A stretch of 34,596 nucleotides of DNA, from the NCBI GenBank assembly GCA_023438115.1, contig JAEZEB010000292.1:1-34596 (forward strand), written 5' to 3'. Below are positions 24,362 through 32,390 of the stretch, piece by piece. Within the stretch, counting starts at the first letter, position 1. Each line of letters opens with the position of its first letter. The DNA comes from Pseudomonadota bacterium (lineage in GTDB: Bacteria > Pseudomonadota > Gammaproteobacteria > Burkholderiales > Burkholderiaceae_C). A model generated the notes under the pieces. The model was given only the letters and a program-made list of their open reading frames with translations, had not been told where the DNA came from and ran no database searches. Position numbers and translations under genes: made by a program.

Positions 24362-24757
24362 TCAGCCTTTCCGGGCGCGGCACATGGCTTCGATCTTGTT
24401 GCCGTCCGGGTCGCGCACGAAGGCCGCGTAGTAGTCGTCGGAGTACTCCTTGCGCAGGCCTGGCCTGCCTTCGTCCTCGGCACCCATGGCGATGGCAGTG
24501 CGATGGAAGGCCTGCACTTCCTGCTCGTCGGCCGCGCCGAAGCAGATATGCGTGCCGTTCCCGGGATTGGCCGCCTGGCCGTCATGCGGCAGCTGGATCC
24601 AGAAGTCCGGGAAGTCGCGGCCGTAGCCGGCGCCTTCGTCGTAGGTCATCAGGCACTTCATCTGCAGCGTGGCCAGCACCGCGTCGTAGAACTTCTTGGC
24701 GCGCGGGAAGTCGTTGGTGCCGAGCGAGACATGCGCGAGCACGGGCAAGGTAGGCAT
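24362..24757 (-). CDS. VOC family (glyoxalase/dioxygenase-fold) protein
   Basis: Small protein of 131 aa with one vicinal-oxygen-chelate domain of two beta-alpha-beta-beta-beta modules. It begins VLAHVSLGTNDFPRAKKFYDAVL and ends YYAAFVRDPDGNKIEAMCRARKG, the common VOC pattern. The first His (HVSLG) and the Glu of KIEAM are at the usual metal positions. The middle has NGTHICFGAADEQEVQAFHRTAIAMG. GAGGAG lies seven nt before the ATG at 24757. Substrate cannot be assigned. It lies upstream of the SDR gene on the same strand with a 109-bp gap. Confidence 0.92.
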   Translation of the reverse strand: MPTLPVLAHVSLGTNDFPRAKKFYDAVLATLQMKCLMTYDEGAGYGRDFPDFWIQLPHDGQAANPGNGTHICFGAADEQEVQAFHRTAIAMGAEDEGRPGLRKEYSDDYYAAFVRDPDGNKIEAMCRARKG

Positions 24758-24917
24758 GGCGAACTCCTCTCTGTGCGTGGAAGCCGCCATGCTAGGACGA
24801 CCGCGTGCAAAAGCCAGCGCCGTCCACGGTGCGGAAGCTGTGCGCAAGGACAGCTTCGCCGCCGACGCACATGGAACTTCGCTCTCCCACGGCCGTGCAA
24901 GGCAGGGCGGACAATCC

Positions 24918-25316
24918 CTAATTCCCGCGCCTGGCCACCAGCTCCGGATACCCCGTCGCCGGATCCGGCACCCGCCTGAACTCCCACTCCGGCAGCAGCG
25001 CCAGAACGATCTCCGCCGTCGTGCGCACGATGCAGCCGGGCATCACATGGCCGCCACGCACCTGGCCCTGCGCATCGGAGACGCTGGCATGCAGGTGGGC
25101 GCCATCCGGGGACAAGGTGCCCGCGAGCGTGACAAGTTCCAGCGGCCCCTCGATCACCATCCCCTCCGCTGCATCGGCATAGCGCAGCACCGCCTGCGAA
25201 AAGCTGCCCACCGCCGAAAGCACGCAGGCTGCATCCATCTCCAGCTCCCGCAACTTCTGCAGCAAGGCCGGACGCAGGTCCTCGCCCGGCACCAGGCGCA
25301 GCACATGCACCTGCAT
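24918..25316 (-). CDS. PPC (DUF296) domain protein
   Basis: Stand-alone PPC/DUF296 domain of 132 aa. The family signature is clear: ACVLSAVGSFSQAVLRY, then EGPLELVTLAGTLSPDGAHLHASVSDAQGQVRGGHVMPGCIV, with the paired histidines (HLH) and the GGHV...GC stretch. Plant relatives carry AT-hooks and bind DNA; bacterial single-domain versions have no known function and may form trimers. Its start overlaps the stop of the NnrU-like gene by one base (TGATG), so they are co-translated. Two near-identical gene orders would be needed to judge whether the pair is conserved. Confidence 0.88.
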   Translation of the reverse strand: MQVHVLRLVPGEDLRPALLQKLRELEMDAACVLSAVGSFSQAVLRYADAAEGMVIEGPLELVTLAGTLSPDGAHLHASVSDAQGQVRGGHVMPGCIVRTTAEIVLALLPEWEFRRVPDPATGYPELVARRGN

Positions 25317-25897
25317 CACGCCCCCAGCGGGCTCACGCCGATCCAGGCCCTGTGCAGCCAGAACGCGAACACCGCCCAGGCCACGGCGCCCACCACCACC
25401 GCGATCGCGGTGCGGGAGGCGCGCACCTCCGGCACCGTGACGAGGGTGCGATCGCGCCGCCTGGCGGAACGGAAGTCGAACACCGCCCACACGAGGAAGC
25501 TGCCGAACAGCACCAGGTCCGCCAGCGTGTTGTTGACGACCAGGTGCGCGAAAGCCCACAGCTTCACGCCGAGGATCATCGGGTGGCGCAGCTTCGCCCT
25601 GATGTGGTTCTCCGGCACGTAGGCCGCGGCCAACAGCACGAAGGCGACCAGCGTCAGCAGCGACACCGCATGGCGCAGGCCCACCGGCGGCGGATTCCAC
25701 AGCACCGTGGGCGCCTGCCGCGCCAACGCATAGCCCCAGGCGACCAGCACGAAGCCGGCGATCGCCAGCATCGAGTACAGCGCCTTCCAGCCCTTGTCGC
25801 CCAGGCGCTCCACCATGTCCGTGCGCCAGCCTTCGGCCACGATGCGCGTGGAATGCACGCCCAGGAACAGCACCAGTCCCAGCACGAGTGCGGCCAT
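25316..25897 (-). CDS. NnrU family membrane protein
   Basis: Inner-membrane protein of 193 aa with about six hydrophobic helices, matching NnrU, a protein first seen in denitrification gene clusters. Recognisable parts are LVLGLVLFLGVHSTRIVAEGWR at the start, ENHIRAKLRHPMILGVKLWAFAHLVVNNTLADLVLFGSFLVWAV in the middle, and a final helix AIAVVVGAVAWAVFAFWLH. The HPMILGVKLWAFAHL stretch is the same conserved region seen in isoprenylcysteine-methyltransferase-like membrane proteins. The ATG at 25897 has GAGGG eight nt upstream. It is coupled to the PPC-domain gene. No nitrite or NO reductase gene is nearby. Confidence 0.9.
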   Translation of the reverse strand: MAALVLGLVLFLGVHSTRIVAEGWRTDMVERLGDKGWKALYSMLAIAGFVLVAWGYALARQAPTVLWNPPPVGLRHAVSLLTLVAFVLLAAAYVPENHIRAKLRHPMILGVKLWAFAHLVVNNTLADLVLFGSFLVWAVFDFRSARRRDRTLVTVPEVRASRTAIAVVVGAVAWAVFAFWLHRAWIGVSPLGA

Positions 25898-26310
25898 GGA
25901 CAAACCCTCTTCACCACCGAAGCGGCGGATTCTGCCCCTTTGCGAAGCCGGTGCCAAAGGGCCTTTGGGGCCGGTTCCCGGTTGTCCGCGGATGTTCCAT
26001 GGAAGTTCATTGTCCAAGGTAGTCGTAGTAGCTAGGAGTCCGGCCGGCGCTGTGGACAAGGCCGATTTCCCCTTGCAGATCAAGGACCTGCGAAGCCGCA
26101 ACCACTGTGGGCAGCCTAGCGTCGGAGCTGTCCTACAAACTTGGACAACATCCGTCCTGCAACCGGCCTTGTGGATAAGCGCCGGGTTGTGCCGGAACCA
26201 TCCACAGGCTTGTCCGCGCCAGAAAAATTTTTCTGACGGCTTGCCCTGTGGTTCACCGGCGACGCGACCGTGGATGGGGCTTGACGACGCGCATCCCCTA
26301 CCATCGCGCC
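25898..26310. other. Gene-free 413-bp region with DnaA-box-like sites and an AT-rich palindrome
   Basis: This stretch between the divergent NnrU-like and helicase genes holds no credible ORF. It contains one perfect DnaA box, TGTGGATAA (26170-26178), one with a single mismatch, TGTGGACAA (26051-26059), weaker ones at 26105 and 26198, and several TTGTCC/TTGGACAA words (25982, 26010, 26141). A 16-bp perfect palindrome CAGAAAAATTTTTCTG sits at 26220-26235 in otherwise GC-rich DNA. No dnaA, dnaN or parAB gene is near, so it is probably not the main origin. A DnaA-binding accessory site or an operator region for the helicase are alternatives. Confidence 0.4.
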
Positions 26311-28584
26311 ATGCCGTACACCGTCGCCGTTCGCACCCTGTGCGAATTCACCGCCAGGCGCGGCGACCTGGACCTGCGGTTCACGCCCACCCCCAGCGCG
26401 CGCGAGGGCATGGCGGGCCACCAGCTGGTGGCGGGCCGGCGCGGGCCGCAGTACGAAACCGAGATTTCCCTCCATGGCGAATTCGGGGACCTGCAGGTGC
26501 GCGGCCGCGCCGACGGCTACGACCCGCTGCGCAATCGCCTGGAGGAGATCAAGACCCACCGCGGCGATCTCGCGCGGCAGCCGGCCAACCACAGGCACCT
26601 GCACTGGGCCCAGGCCAAGGTCTACGGCTGGCTCCTGTGCGAAGCCCGCGGCCTGGCCGAAGTGGAAGTGGCGCTGGTGTACTTCGACATCGCCACGCAA
26701 CAGGAGACCTGTTTCGCCGAAACCCATCCGGCCGCGGCACTGGGGGCGTTCTTCGAGGAACAATGCCGCGCGTTCATGGCCTGGGCCGGGCGCGAGCAGG
26801 CGCATCGCGAGCGTCGCGATGCGTCGTTGACCACCCTCGCCTTCCCGCATCCGTCCTTCCGCACCGGCCAGCGCACGATGGCGGAGTCGGTCTACCGGGG
26901 TGCCGCGAGTGGCCGCTGCGTGCTCGCGCAGGCGCCCACGGGCATCGGCAAGACCATCGCCTCGCTGTTCGGCCTGCTCAAGGCCGTGCCGGCGCAGGAC
27001 ATCGACAAGGTCTTCTACCTCACCGCCAAGTCCACGGGCCGGCAGCTTGCGCTGGATGCTGCTGCGCAATTGCAGCGCGACGCTCCGGCGCCGCCCTTGC
27101 GCGTGCTGGAACTCACCGCGCGCGACAAGGCCTGCGAGCATCGTGACAAGGCTTGCCATGGCGATTCCTGCCCGCTCGCGCGCGGCTTCTACGATCGTCT
27201 TCCCGCCGCCCGCGACGAGGCGCTGCAAGTTGCGGCGATGGATGCGCCCACGCTGCGCACCGTCGCCCTGCGCTACCAGGTCTGCCCCTACTACCTCGCG
27301 CAGGAACTCTCGCGCTGGTCCGATCTGGTCGTGGGCGACTACAACTACTGGTTCGACGGCAGCGCGATGCTGTATGCCGCCACGCTCGCCCACCAGTGGC
27401 GCGTGGGCGTGTTGGCGGACGAGGCGCACAACCTGGTGGAGCGCGCACGCGCGATGTATTCCGCGAGCCTGGAGCAGTCCACCTTGCGCAATGTGCGCAG
27501 CACGGCACCGGCACAGATCCGCAAGTCGCTGGACAAGGTGAACCGCGGCTTCACTGCGCTGCGCAAGTCCTTCGAGCCAGCGCAATCCGCGCCCGACACC
27601 CTGCCCACGAACTTCGTCAATGCGCTGAAGCAGGCCACCGCGGACATCGAGACGCACCTCGCCGAGGCGGCCCCGGGCTTCGTCGATGCGGGCCTGCAGC
27701 AGTGCTACTTCGACCTGCTCGCCTTCCTGCGCCTGGCTGAATCCTTCGGGCCGCACTCGGTGCTGGAGTTCACCGACGTAACGGCCCCGCGCGGCCGCAG
27801 CAACGCCACGCTGCGCATCCAGAACCTCATCCCCGCGTCCTTCCTCGCGCCGCGCTTCGCGGCTGCGCGCACCGCGACGCTGTTCTCCGCCACGCTCAGT
27901 CCCGCGCAATACCAGCGGGACATGCTGGGCCTGCCGGCCGACACCGTCTGGATGGATGTCGAGTCGCCCTTCAGTGCGCGGCAGCTGCAGGTGCAGGTGG
28001 TGAGCCGCATCTCCACGCGCTATCCGGACCGGCAACGCTCCGCCGCGCCGATCGCGGATCTCATCGCGCGCCAGTACGCGGCGCAGCCCGGCAACTACCT
28101 CGCCTTCTTCAGCAGCTTCGACTATCTCGCGCTGGTGGCCGCCGCGTTCCGGCAGCGCTACCCCGAAGTGCCGGCCTGGCTGCAGGAGCGCGGCATGGAC
28201 GAGGCGCGGCGCGACGCCTTCCTGCAGCGCTTCGTGCCCGGCGGCGCAGGCGTGGGCTTCGCGGTGCTGGGCGGCAGCTTCGGCGAAGGCATCGACCTGC
28301 GCGGCGACCGCCTGGTCGGCGCCTTCGTGGCCACGCTGGGCCTGCCGCAGGTGAATGCGCGCAACGAGCAGCTGCGCGCCTGCCTGCAGCAGGTATTCGG
28401 CGCCGGTTACGACTACACCTACCTCTACCCCGGTATCCAGAAGGTCGTGCAGGCCGCCGGCCGCGTCGTGCGCACGCAGGAGGACCGCGGCATCGTCTAC
28501 CTCATCGACGACCGCTTCGACCGCCCGGCCGTGCGGCAGCTGCTGCCGGCGTGGTGGGAGCTCGGCCGTGCCGCGCCGGCCTGA
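26311..28584 (+). CDS. XPD/DinG-like Fe-S DNA helicase with N-terminal PD-(D/E)XK nuclease domain
   Basis: Superfamily 2 helicase of 757 aa. Residues ~1-160 look like a Cas4/AddB-type PD-(D/E)XK nuclease: RGRADG (Asp68), EEIKTHR (Glu79-x-Lys81) and HWAQAKVYGWLL (His98, Gln101, Tyr105). The helicase core follows, with Walker A APTGIGKT (208-215), DEAH (370-373) and motif VI QAAGRVVRT near the end. Cys275, 282, 287 and 325 lie between motifs I and II where XPD/DinG hold a 4Fe-4S cluster. It should unwind DNA 5' to 3' and may cut it. Upstream sequence TACCAT lies 6 nt before the ATG with no Shine-Dalgarno sequence. It stands alone, away from other repair genes. Confidence 0.92.
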   Translation: MPYTVAVRTLCEFTARRGDLDLRFTPTPSAREGMAGHQLVAGRRGPQYETEISLHGEFGDLQVRGRADGYDPLRNRLEEIKTHRGDLARQPANHRHLHWAQAKVYGWLLCEARGLAEVEVALVYFDIATQQETCFAETHPAAALGAFFEEQCRAFMAWAGREQAHRERRDASLTTLAFPHPSFRTGQRTMAESVYRGAASGRCVLAQAPTGIGKTIASLFGLLKAVPAQDIDKVFYLTAKSTGRQLALDAAAQLQRDAPAPPLRVLELTARDKACEHRDKACHGDSCPLARGFYDRLPAARDEALQVAAMDAPTLRTVALRYQVCPYYLAQELSRWSDLVVGDYNYWFDGSAMLYAATLAHQWRVGVLADEAHNLVERARAMYSASLEQSTLRNVRSTAPAQIRKSLDKVNRGFTALRKSFEPAQSAPDTLPTNFVNALKQATADIETHLAEAAPGFVDAGLQQCYFDLLAFLRLAESFGPHSVLEFTDVTAPRGRSNATLRIQNLIPASFLAPRFAAARTATLFSATLSPAQYQRDMLGLPADTVWMDVESPFSARQLQVQVVSRISTRYPDRQRSAAPIADLIARQYAAQPGNYLAFFSSFDYLALVAAAFRQRYPEVPAWLQERGMDEARRDAFLQRFVPGGAGVGFAVLGGSFGEGIDLRGDRLVGAFVATLGLPQVNARNEQLRACLQQVFGAGYDYTYLYPGIQKVVQAAGRVVRTQEDRGIVYLIDDRFDRPAVRQLLPAWWELGRAAPA

Positions 28585-28647
28585 AGCTGCTGGCAGGGCG
28601 TCTCTTCCGTAGGAGAAGGCCGCAAATCGCCCTGTCAACCGTGATGC

Positions 28648-28740
28648 ATTTGGACAAATCTGTTAGGGTAGGGGCTTCGCCAATCACCTAGCGCACCGGA
28701 CGAGCTTCCGGAACCCGCGGGTCCCCGGAGGGCCCGCGCG
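28648..28740 (+). promoter_or_regulatory. Upstream region of the NAGGN operon: ATTTG-GA-CAAAT palindrome and structured leader
   Basis: The 272-bp gap between the helicase and the amidotransferase contains the 12-bp palindrome ATTTGGACAAAT (28648-28659) and, further on, GC-rich hairpins: CCGGA-CGAGCT-TCCGG (28696-28711), the self-complementary ACCCGCGGGT (28713-28722), and CGCGGG pairing with CCCGCG at about 28733-28738. These could form an mRNA leader of roughly 150 nt. No known riboswitch pattern is recognised. Confidence 0.35.
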
Positions 28741-28856
28741 CGCGACGACACAAACAGCCGTTTCCATGCCAGCGCCCGGCCACGCCCCGCGCCGGCGCCA
28801 GCTTTGGGATCGTCCACGGCTGCGGAGCGGTGCAGCAGCCAGGAGGAATCACGCCG

Positions 28857-30629
28857 ATGTGCGGAATCGCAGGGGAACTTCGCTTCGACGGCCAGCCGCT
28901 AGCCCCGGACGTGCTGGCCCGCATGACACGCAGCCAGCACCATCGCGGTCCGGATGCCGAGGGCATCTGGTCTTCGCCGCAGCGCGGCTTCGGCCACCGG
29001 CGGCTGCGCATCATGGACCTGTCCGAGGCCGCGCAGCAGCCCATGATCGACGCCCAGCTCGGCCTGGGCGTCGTCTTCAACGGCGCCATCTACAACCATG
29101 CCGCGCTGCGCGGCGAGTTGCAGGCGCGCGGCTACACCTTCTTTTCCAGCGGCGACACCGAGGTGCTGCTCAAGGCCTACCACGCCTGGGGCGGCGACTT
29201 CGTGCGCCGCCTCAACGGCATGTTCGCCTTCGCGATCTGGGAACGCGACTCCGGCCGCGTGCTGCTGGGTCGCGATCGCCTGGGCATCAAGCCGCTGTAC
29301 TACGCCGACGTGCCCGGTGGCATGCGCTTCGCCTCCACGCTGCCCGCGCTGGTGGCCGGCGGTGATGTGGACACCGCCGTGGATCCGGCCGGCCTGCATC
29401 ACTACCTCTCCTTCCATGCGGTCGTGCCGCCGCCGCACACCATCCTGCGCGGCGTGCGCAAGCTGCCGCCGGCCACGCTGATGGTGGTGGAGCCCGATGG
29501 CCGCCGCACCAGCCATGCCTACTGGTCGCTGGGCTTCCATCGCAGCGCGGCCGAGGAGCGCCTGTCCGCCGAAGACTGGCAGCAGCGCGTGCTGGATGGC
29601 CTGCGCATGGCCGTGAAGCGCCGGCTCGTCGCCGACGTCCCGGTGGGCGCCCTGCTCTCCGGCGGCGTCGACTCCAGCCTCATCGTGGGCCTGATGGCCG
29701 AGGCCGGCGTGAAGGACCTGCGCACCTACAACGTCGGCTTCGAGGACGTGGGCGGCGAGAAGGGCAACGAGTTCGAGTACGCCGACATCGTGGCGAAGCA
29801 TTTCGGCACCGTGCACGAGCGCATCTTCGTGCCGGAGCAGGAGCTGCTGCAGCGCCTGCCCGACGCGATCGAGGCGATGAGCGAACCCATGGTCAGCCAC
29901 GACTGCATCGGCTTCTTCCTGCTCGCGCAGGCCGTCTCGCGCCACAGCCGCGTGGTGCAGAGCGGCCAGGGCGCCGACGAGGTGTTCGGCGGCTACCACT
30001 GGTATCCCGCGCTGCAGGGAAGCAGCGCGCCGGTGGCCGACTACCTGAAGGCCTTCCGCGACCGCGACCACGAGGAGTACCTCGCGACGGTGCATCCCGA
30101 CTACGCGACGGAGGACTTGTCCGCGCGCTTCGTCGCCGAGCGCTTCGGCATGCCCGGCGCGGGCGACCCGGTGGAACAGGCCCTGCGCCTGGACACCACC
30201 GTGATGCTGGTGGACGACCCGGTCAAGCGCGTCGACAACATGACGATGGCCTTCGGCCTGGAAGCGCGCGTGCCCTTCCTCGACCACGAGCTGGTGGAAT
30301 TGGCCGCGCGCGTGCCGGTGCGCCACAAGCTCGCCGGCGGCGGCAAGGGCGTGCTCAAGGAGGCCGCGCGTGCCGTGATCCCCTCCGAGGTGATCGACCG
30401 GCCCAAGGGCTACTTCCCCGTGCCCGGCCTCAAGCACCTGCAGGGCGAGACGCTGGAGCGCGTGCGCGATGCGCTCACCGGCCAGGCAGCGCGCGAGCGC
30501 GGCCTGTTCCAGCCCGCTTATGTGGACCGCCTGCTCACGCATCCCTCGGACCACATCACGCCCCTGCGGGGCTCCAAGCTGTGGCAGCTCGGCCTGCTGG
30601 AGCTGTGGCTGCAAACCCACCTGCGATAG
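28857..30629 (+). CDS. asnO: N-acetylglutaminylglutamine amidotransferase (AsnO, NAGGN synthesis)
   Basis: Class II glutamine amidotransferase/asparagine synthetase-like enzyme of 590 aa that amidates the dipeptide N-acetylglutaminylglutamine to give the osmoprotectant NAGGN. Cys2 (MCGIAGELRF) is the glutaminase nucleophile; HRGPDAEGIW and FNGAIYNHAALR follow. The synthetase half contains the ATP-binding SGGVDSSLIVGLMAE, then SQGADEVFGGYHWYP and RVPFLDHELVELAARVP. AGGAGG lies ten nt before the ATG at 28857. The assignment to NAGGN rather than asparagine rests on the two genes that follow, ngg and an M42 peptidase, 15 bp and then -4 bp apart, the known locus order. Confidence 0.94.
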   Translation: MCGIAGELRFDGQPLAPDVLARMTRSQHHRGPDAEGIWSSPQRGFGHRRLRIMDLSEAAQQPMIDAQLGLGVVFNGAIYNHAALRGELQARGYTFFSSGDTEVLLKAYHAWGGDFVRRLNGMFAFAIWERDSGRVLLGRDRLGIKPLYYADVPGGMRFASTLPALVAGGDVDTAVDPAGLHHYLSFHAVVPPPHTILRGVRKLPPATLMVVEPDGRRTSHAYWSLGFHRSAAEERLSAEDWQQRVLDGLRMAVKRRLVADVPVGALLSGGVDSSLIVGLMAEAGVKDLRTYNVGFEDVGGEKGNEFEYADIVAKHFGTVHERIFVPEQELLQRLPDAIEAMSEPMVSHDCIGFFLLAQAVSRHSRVVQSGQGADEVFGGYHWYPALQGSSAPVADYLKAFRDRDHEEYLATVHPDYATEDLSARFVAERFGMPGAGDPVEQALRLDTTVMLVDDPVKRVDNMTMAFGLEARVPFLDHELVELAARVPVRHKLAGGGKGVLKEAARAVIPSEVIDRPKGYFPVPGLKHLQGETLERVRDALTGQAARERGLFQPAYVDRLLTHPSDHITPLRGSKLWQLGLLELWLQTHLR

Positions 30630-30644
30630 ACAAGGAGACCGACG

Positions 30645-32390
30645 ATGCTGCGACAACAAGCCCAGCGCGCCCAGCGCCTCGACCGCCACGCGATCCCCCT
30701 CGCCGACCCGGGCGCCGTCCCGGCCGCGGCCGGCGAAGGCCGCATCGTCGAATGCGGCTGGGGACGCCTGATCGCGGGCCACACCTTTCCCGACGCGGCC
30801 GCCGTCGCGGCGGCGTTGCTCGCCGAGGGCAGCGGCAAGCGCGACATCGCCTTCTACCTGGACAAGCCGCACGTGGTGGTGGCGCAGGCGCCGCAGGACC
30901 TGTTCGTCGATCCGTCCGAAACCTACCGCCTGTGGCTGGCCAACTACCGGCCGCCGCGCGCCGCGCGCCGCGGCTTCACCGTGCGGCGGCTGCGCACCCG
31001 CGCCGACATCGCCGCGGCCAACGCCATCTACCGCGACCGCCGCATGGTCACGCTGGATCCCGCGATCGCGTGGGAGCAGCGGACGCAGCGCCATGTGGAG
31101 CATGTGCTCGCGGAAGACCGCGCCACCGGCGAAGTGATCGGCGTGGCCATGGGCATCGACCACTGCGAAGCCTGGGGCGACCCGGCCGGCGGCTCCAGCC
31201 TCTGGTCGCTGGCGGTCGCGCCGCAGGCGGCGCACCCCGGCGTGGGCGAGGCGATCACGCGCCACCTGGCCGAACACTTCCAGGCGCGCGGGCGCAACTA
31301 CATGGACCTCTCGGTGCTGCACGACAACCGCAGCGCCATCGCGCTGTACGAGAAGCTGGGCTTCCGCAACGTGGCGGTGTTCGCGGTCAAGCGCCGCAAC
31401 GCGATCAACGTGCCGCTGTTCACCACGCCGGCGGCCGACAGCTGGCACGGCTTCAACCCCTATGCGCGCATCATCCTCGACGAGGCCTTGCGCCGCGGCA
31501 TCGGCATCGACCCGGTGGATCCGGAGGCCGGCTACTTCAAGCTGAGCCACGCAGGCCGCACGGTGGCCTGCCGCGAGTCGCTGTCGGAGCTGACCAGCGC
31601 CGTGGCGATGAGCCGCTGCGCCGACAAGCGCGTCACCTCGCGCCTGCTCGCGGCCGCCGGCCTCAACGTGCCGGCGCAGGCGCCCGCCACCACGCCCGAG
31701 GCCAACCGCGCCTTCCTGCGCCAGCACGGCTCCATCGTCGTCAAGCCGGTGGACGGCGAGCAGGGCAAGGGCATCAGCGTCGGCATCACCGACGCCGACG
31801 AGATGGAAGCGGCGATCGAGACCGCCAGCCGCGTGGACGAGCGCGTGCTGCTGGAGCAGTTCTGCGAAGGCCAGGACCTGCGTATCGTGGTGATCGGCCA
31901 CCAGGTGGTGGCCGCCGCGGTGCGCCGCCCGGCCACGGTGGTGGGCGACGGGCAATCCACCATCGCCGACCTGATCGCCAAGCAGAGCCGCCGCCGCGCC
32001 GCCGCCACCGGCGGCGAATCGAAGATCCCGCTGGATGCGGAAACGCGCCGCTGCATCGGCCTGCAGGGCTGGCAGCTCGAGGACGTGCTGCCGGCCGACG
32101 TCGCCCTGCCCGTGCGCCGTACCGCCAACCTGCACACCGGGGGCACCATCCACGACGTGACGGCGCAACTGCATCCCACGCTGCGCATGGCCGCCGAACA
32201 GGCCAGCCGCGTGCTGGAGATCCCGGTGACGGGACTGGACTTCCTGGTGCCGGCGGTCGACGGTCCCGACTACGTGATCATCGAGGCCAACGAGCGTCCG
32301 GGCCTGGCCAACCACGAACCGCAGCCGACGGCGCAGCGCTTCGTGGACCTGCTCTTTCCCACCACGCGCATGCAGGAGGTGGCCGCATGA
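30645..32390 (+). CDS. ngg: N-acetylglutaminylglutamine synthetase (Ngg)
   Basis: Bifunctional enzyme of 581 aa that makes the dipeptide N-acetylglutaminylglutamine. A GNAT acetyltransferase domain (~100-260) shows RRGFTVRRLRTRADIAAANAIYRDR and SLAVAPQAAHPGVGEAITRHLAEHF, then LSVLHDNRSAIALYEKLGFRN. A C-terminal ATP-grasp domain (~300-581), related to cyanophycin and glutathione synthetases, shows VVKPVDGEQGKGISVGI, LLEQFCEGQDLRIVVIG and a final FLVPAVDGPDYVIIEANERPGL. AAGGAG precedes the ATG at 30645. It overlaps the peptidase gene by 4 bp. Expected to respond to osmotic stress, though no promoter element is seen between the genes. Confidence 0.95.
   Translation: MLRQQAQRAQRLDRHAIPLADPGAVPAAAGEGRIVECGWGRLIAGHTFPDAAAVAAALLAEGSGKRDIAFYLDKPHVVVAQAPQDLFVDPSETYRLWLANYRPPRAARRGFTVRRLRTRADIAAANAIYRDRRMVTLDPAIAWEQRTQRHVEHVLAEDRATGEVIGVAMGIDHCEAWGDPAGGSSLWSLAVAPQAAHPGVGEAITRHLAEHFQARGRNYMDLSVLHDNRSAIALYEKLGFRNVAVFAVKRRNAINVPLFTTPAADSWHGFNPYARIILDEALRRGIGIDPVDPEAGYFKLSHAGRTVACRESLSELTSAVAMSRCADKRVTSRLLAAAGLNVPAQAPATTPEANRAFLRQHGSIVVKPVDGEQGKGISVGITDADEMEAAIETASRVDERVLLEQFCEGQDLRIVVIGHQVVAAAVRRPATVVGDGQSTIADLIAKQSRRRAAATGGESKIPLDAETRRCIGLQGWQLEDVLPADVALPVRRTANLHTGGTIHDVTAQLHPTLRMAAEQASRVLEIPVTGLDFLVPAVDGPDYVIIEANERPGLANHEPQPTAQRFVDLLFPTTRMQEVAA

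Noticed and set aside
25898..26310. Main chromosomal replication origin
   Set aside because: Only one perfect DnaA box and no dnaA, dnaN, rpmH, gidA or parAB nearby.
26116..28638. 840-codon minus-strand frame across the helicase gene
   Set aside because: Antisense shadow of the helicase; the translation is low-complexity and has no recognisable domain.
28899..32315. Very long open frame (1138 codons) on the minus strand across the NAGGN genes
   Set aside because: It is the antisense shadow of asnO and ngg, common in high-GC DNA. Its translation is rich in His, Arg, Gln and Gly without any domain, while the plus-strand frames encode complete known enzymes.
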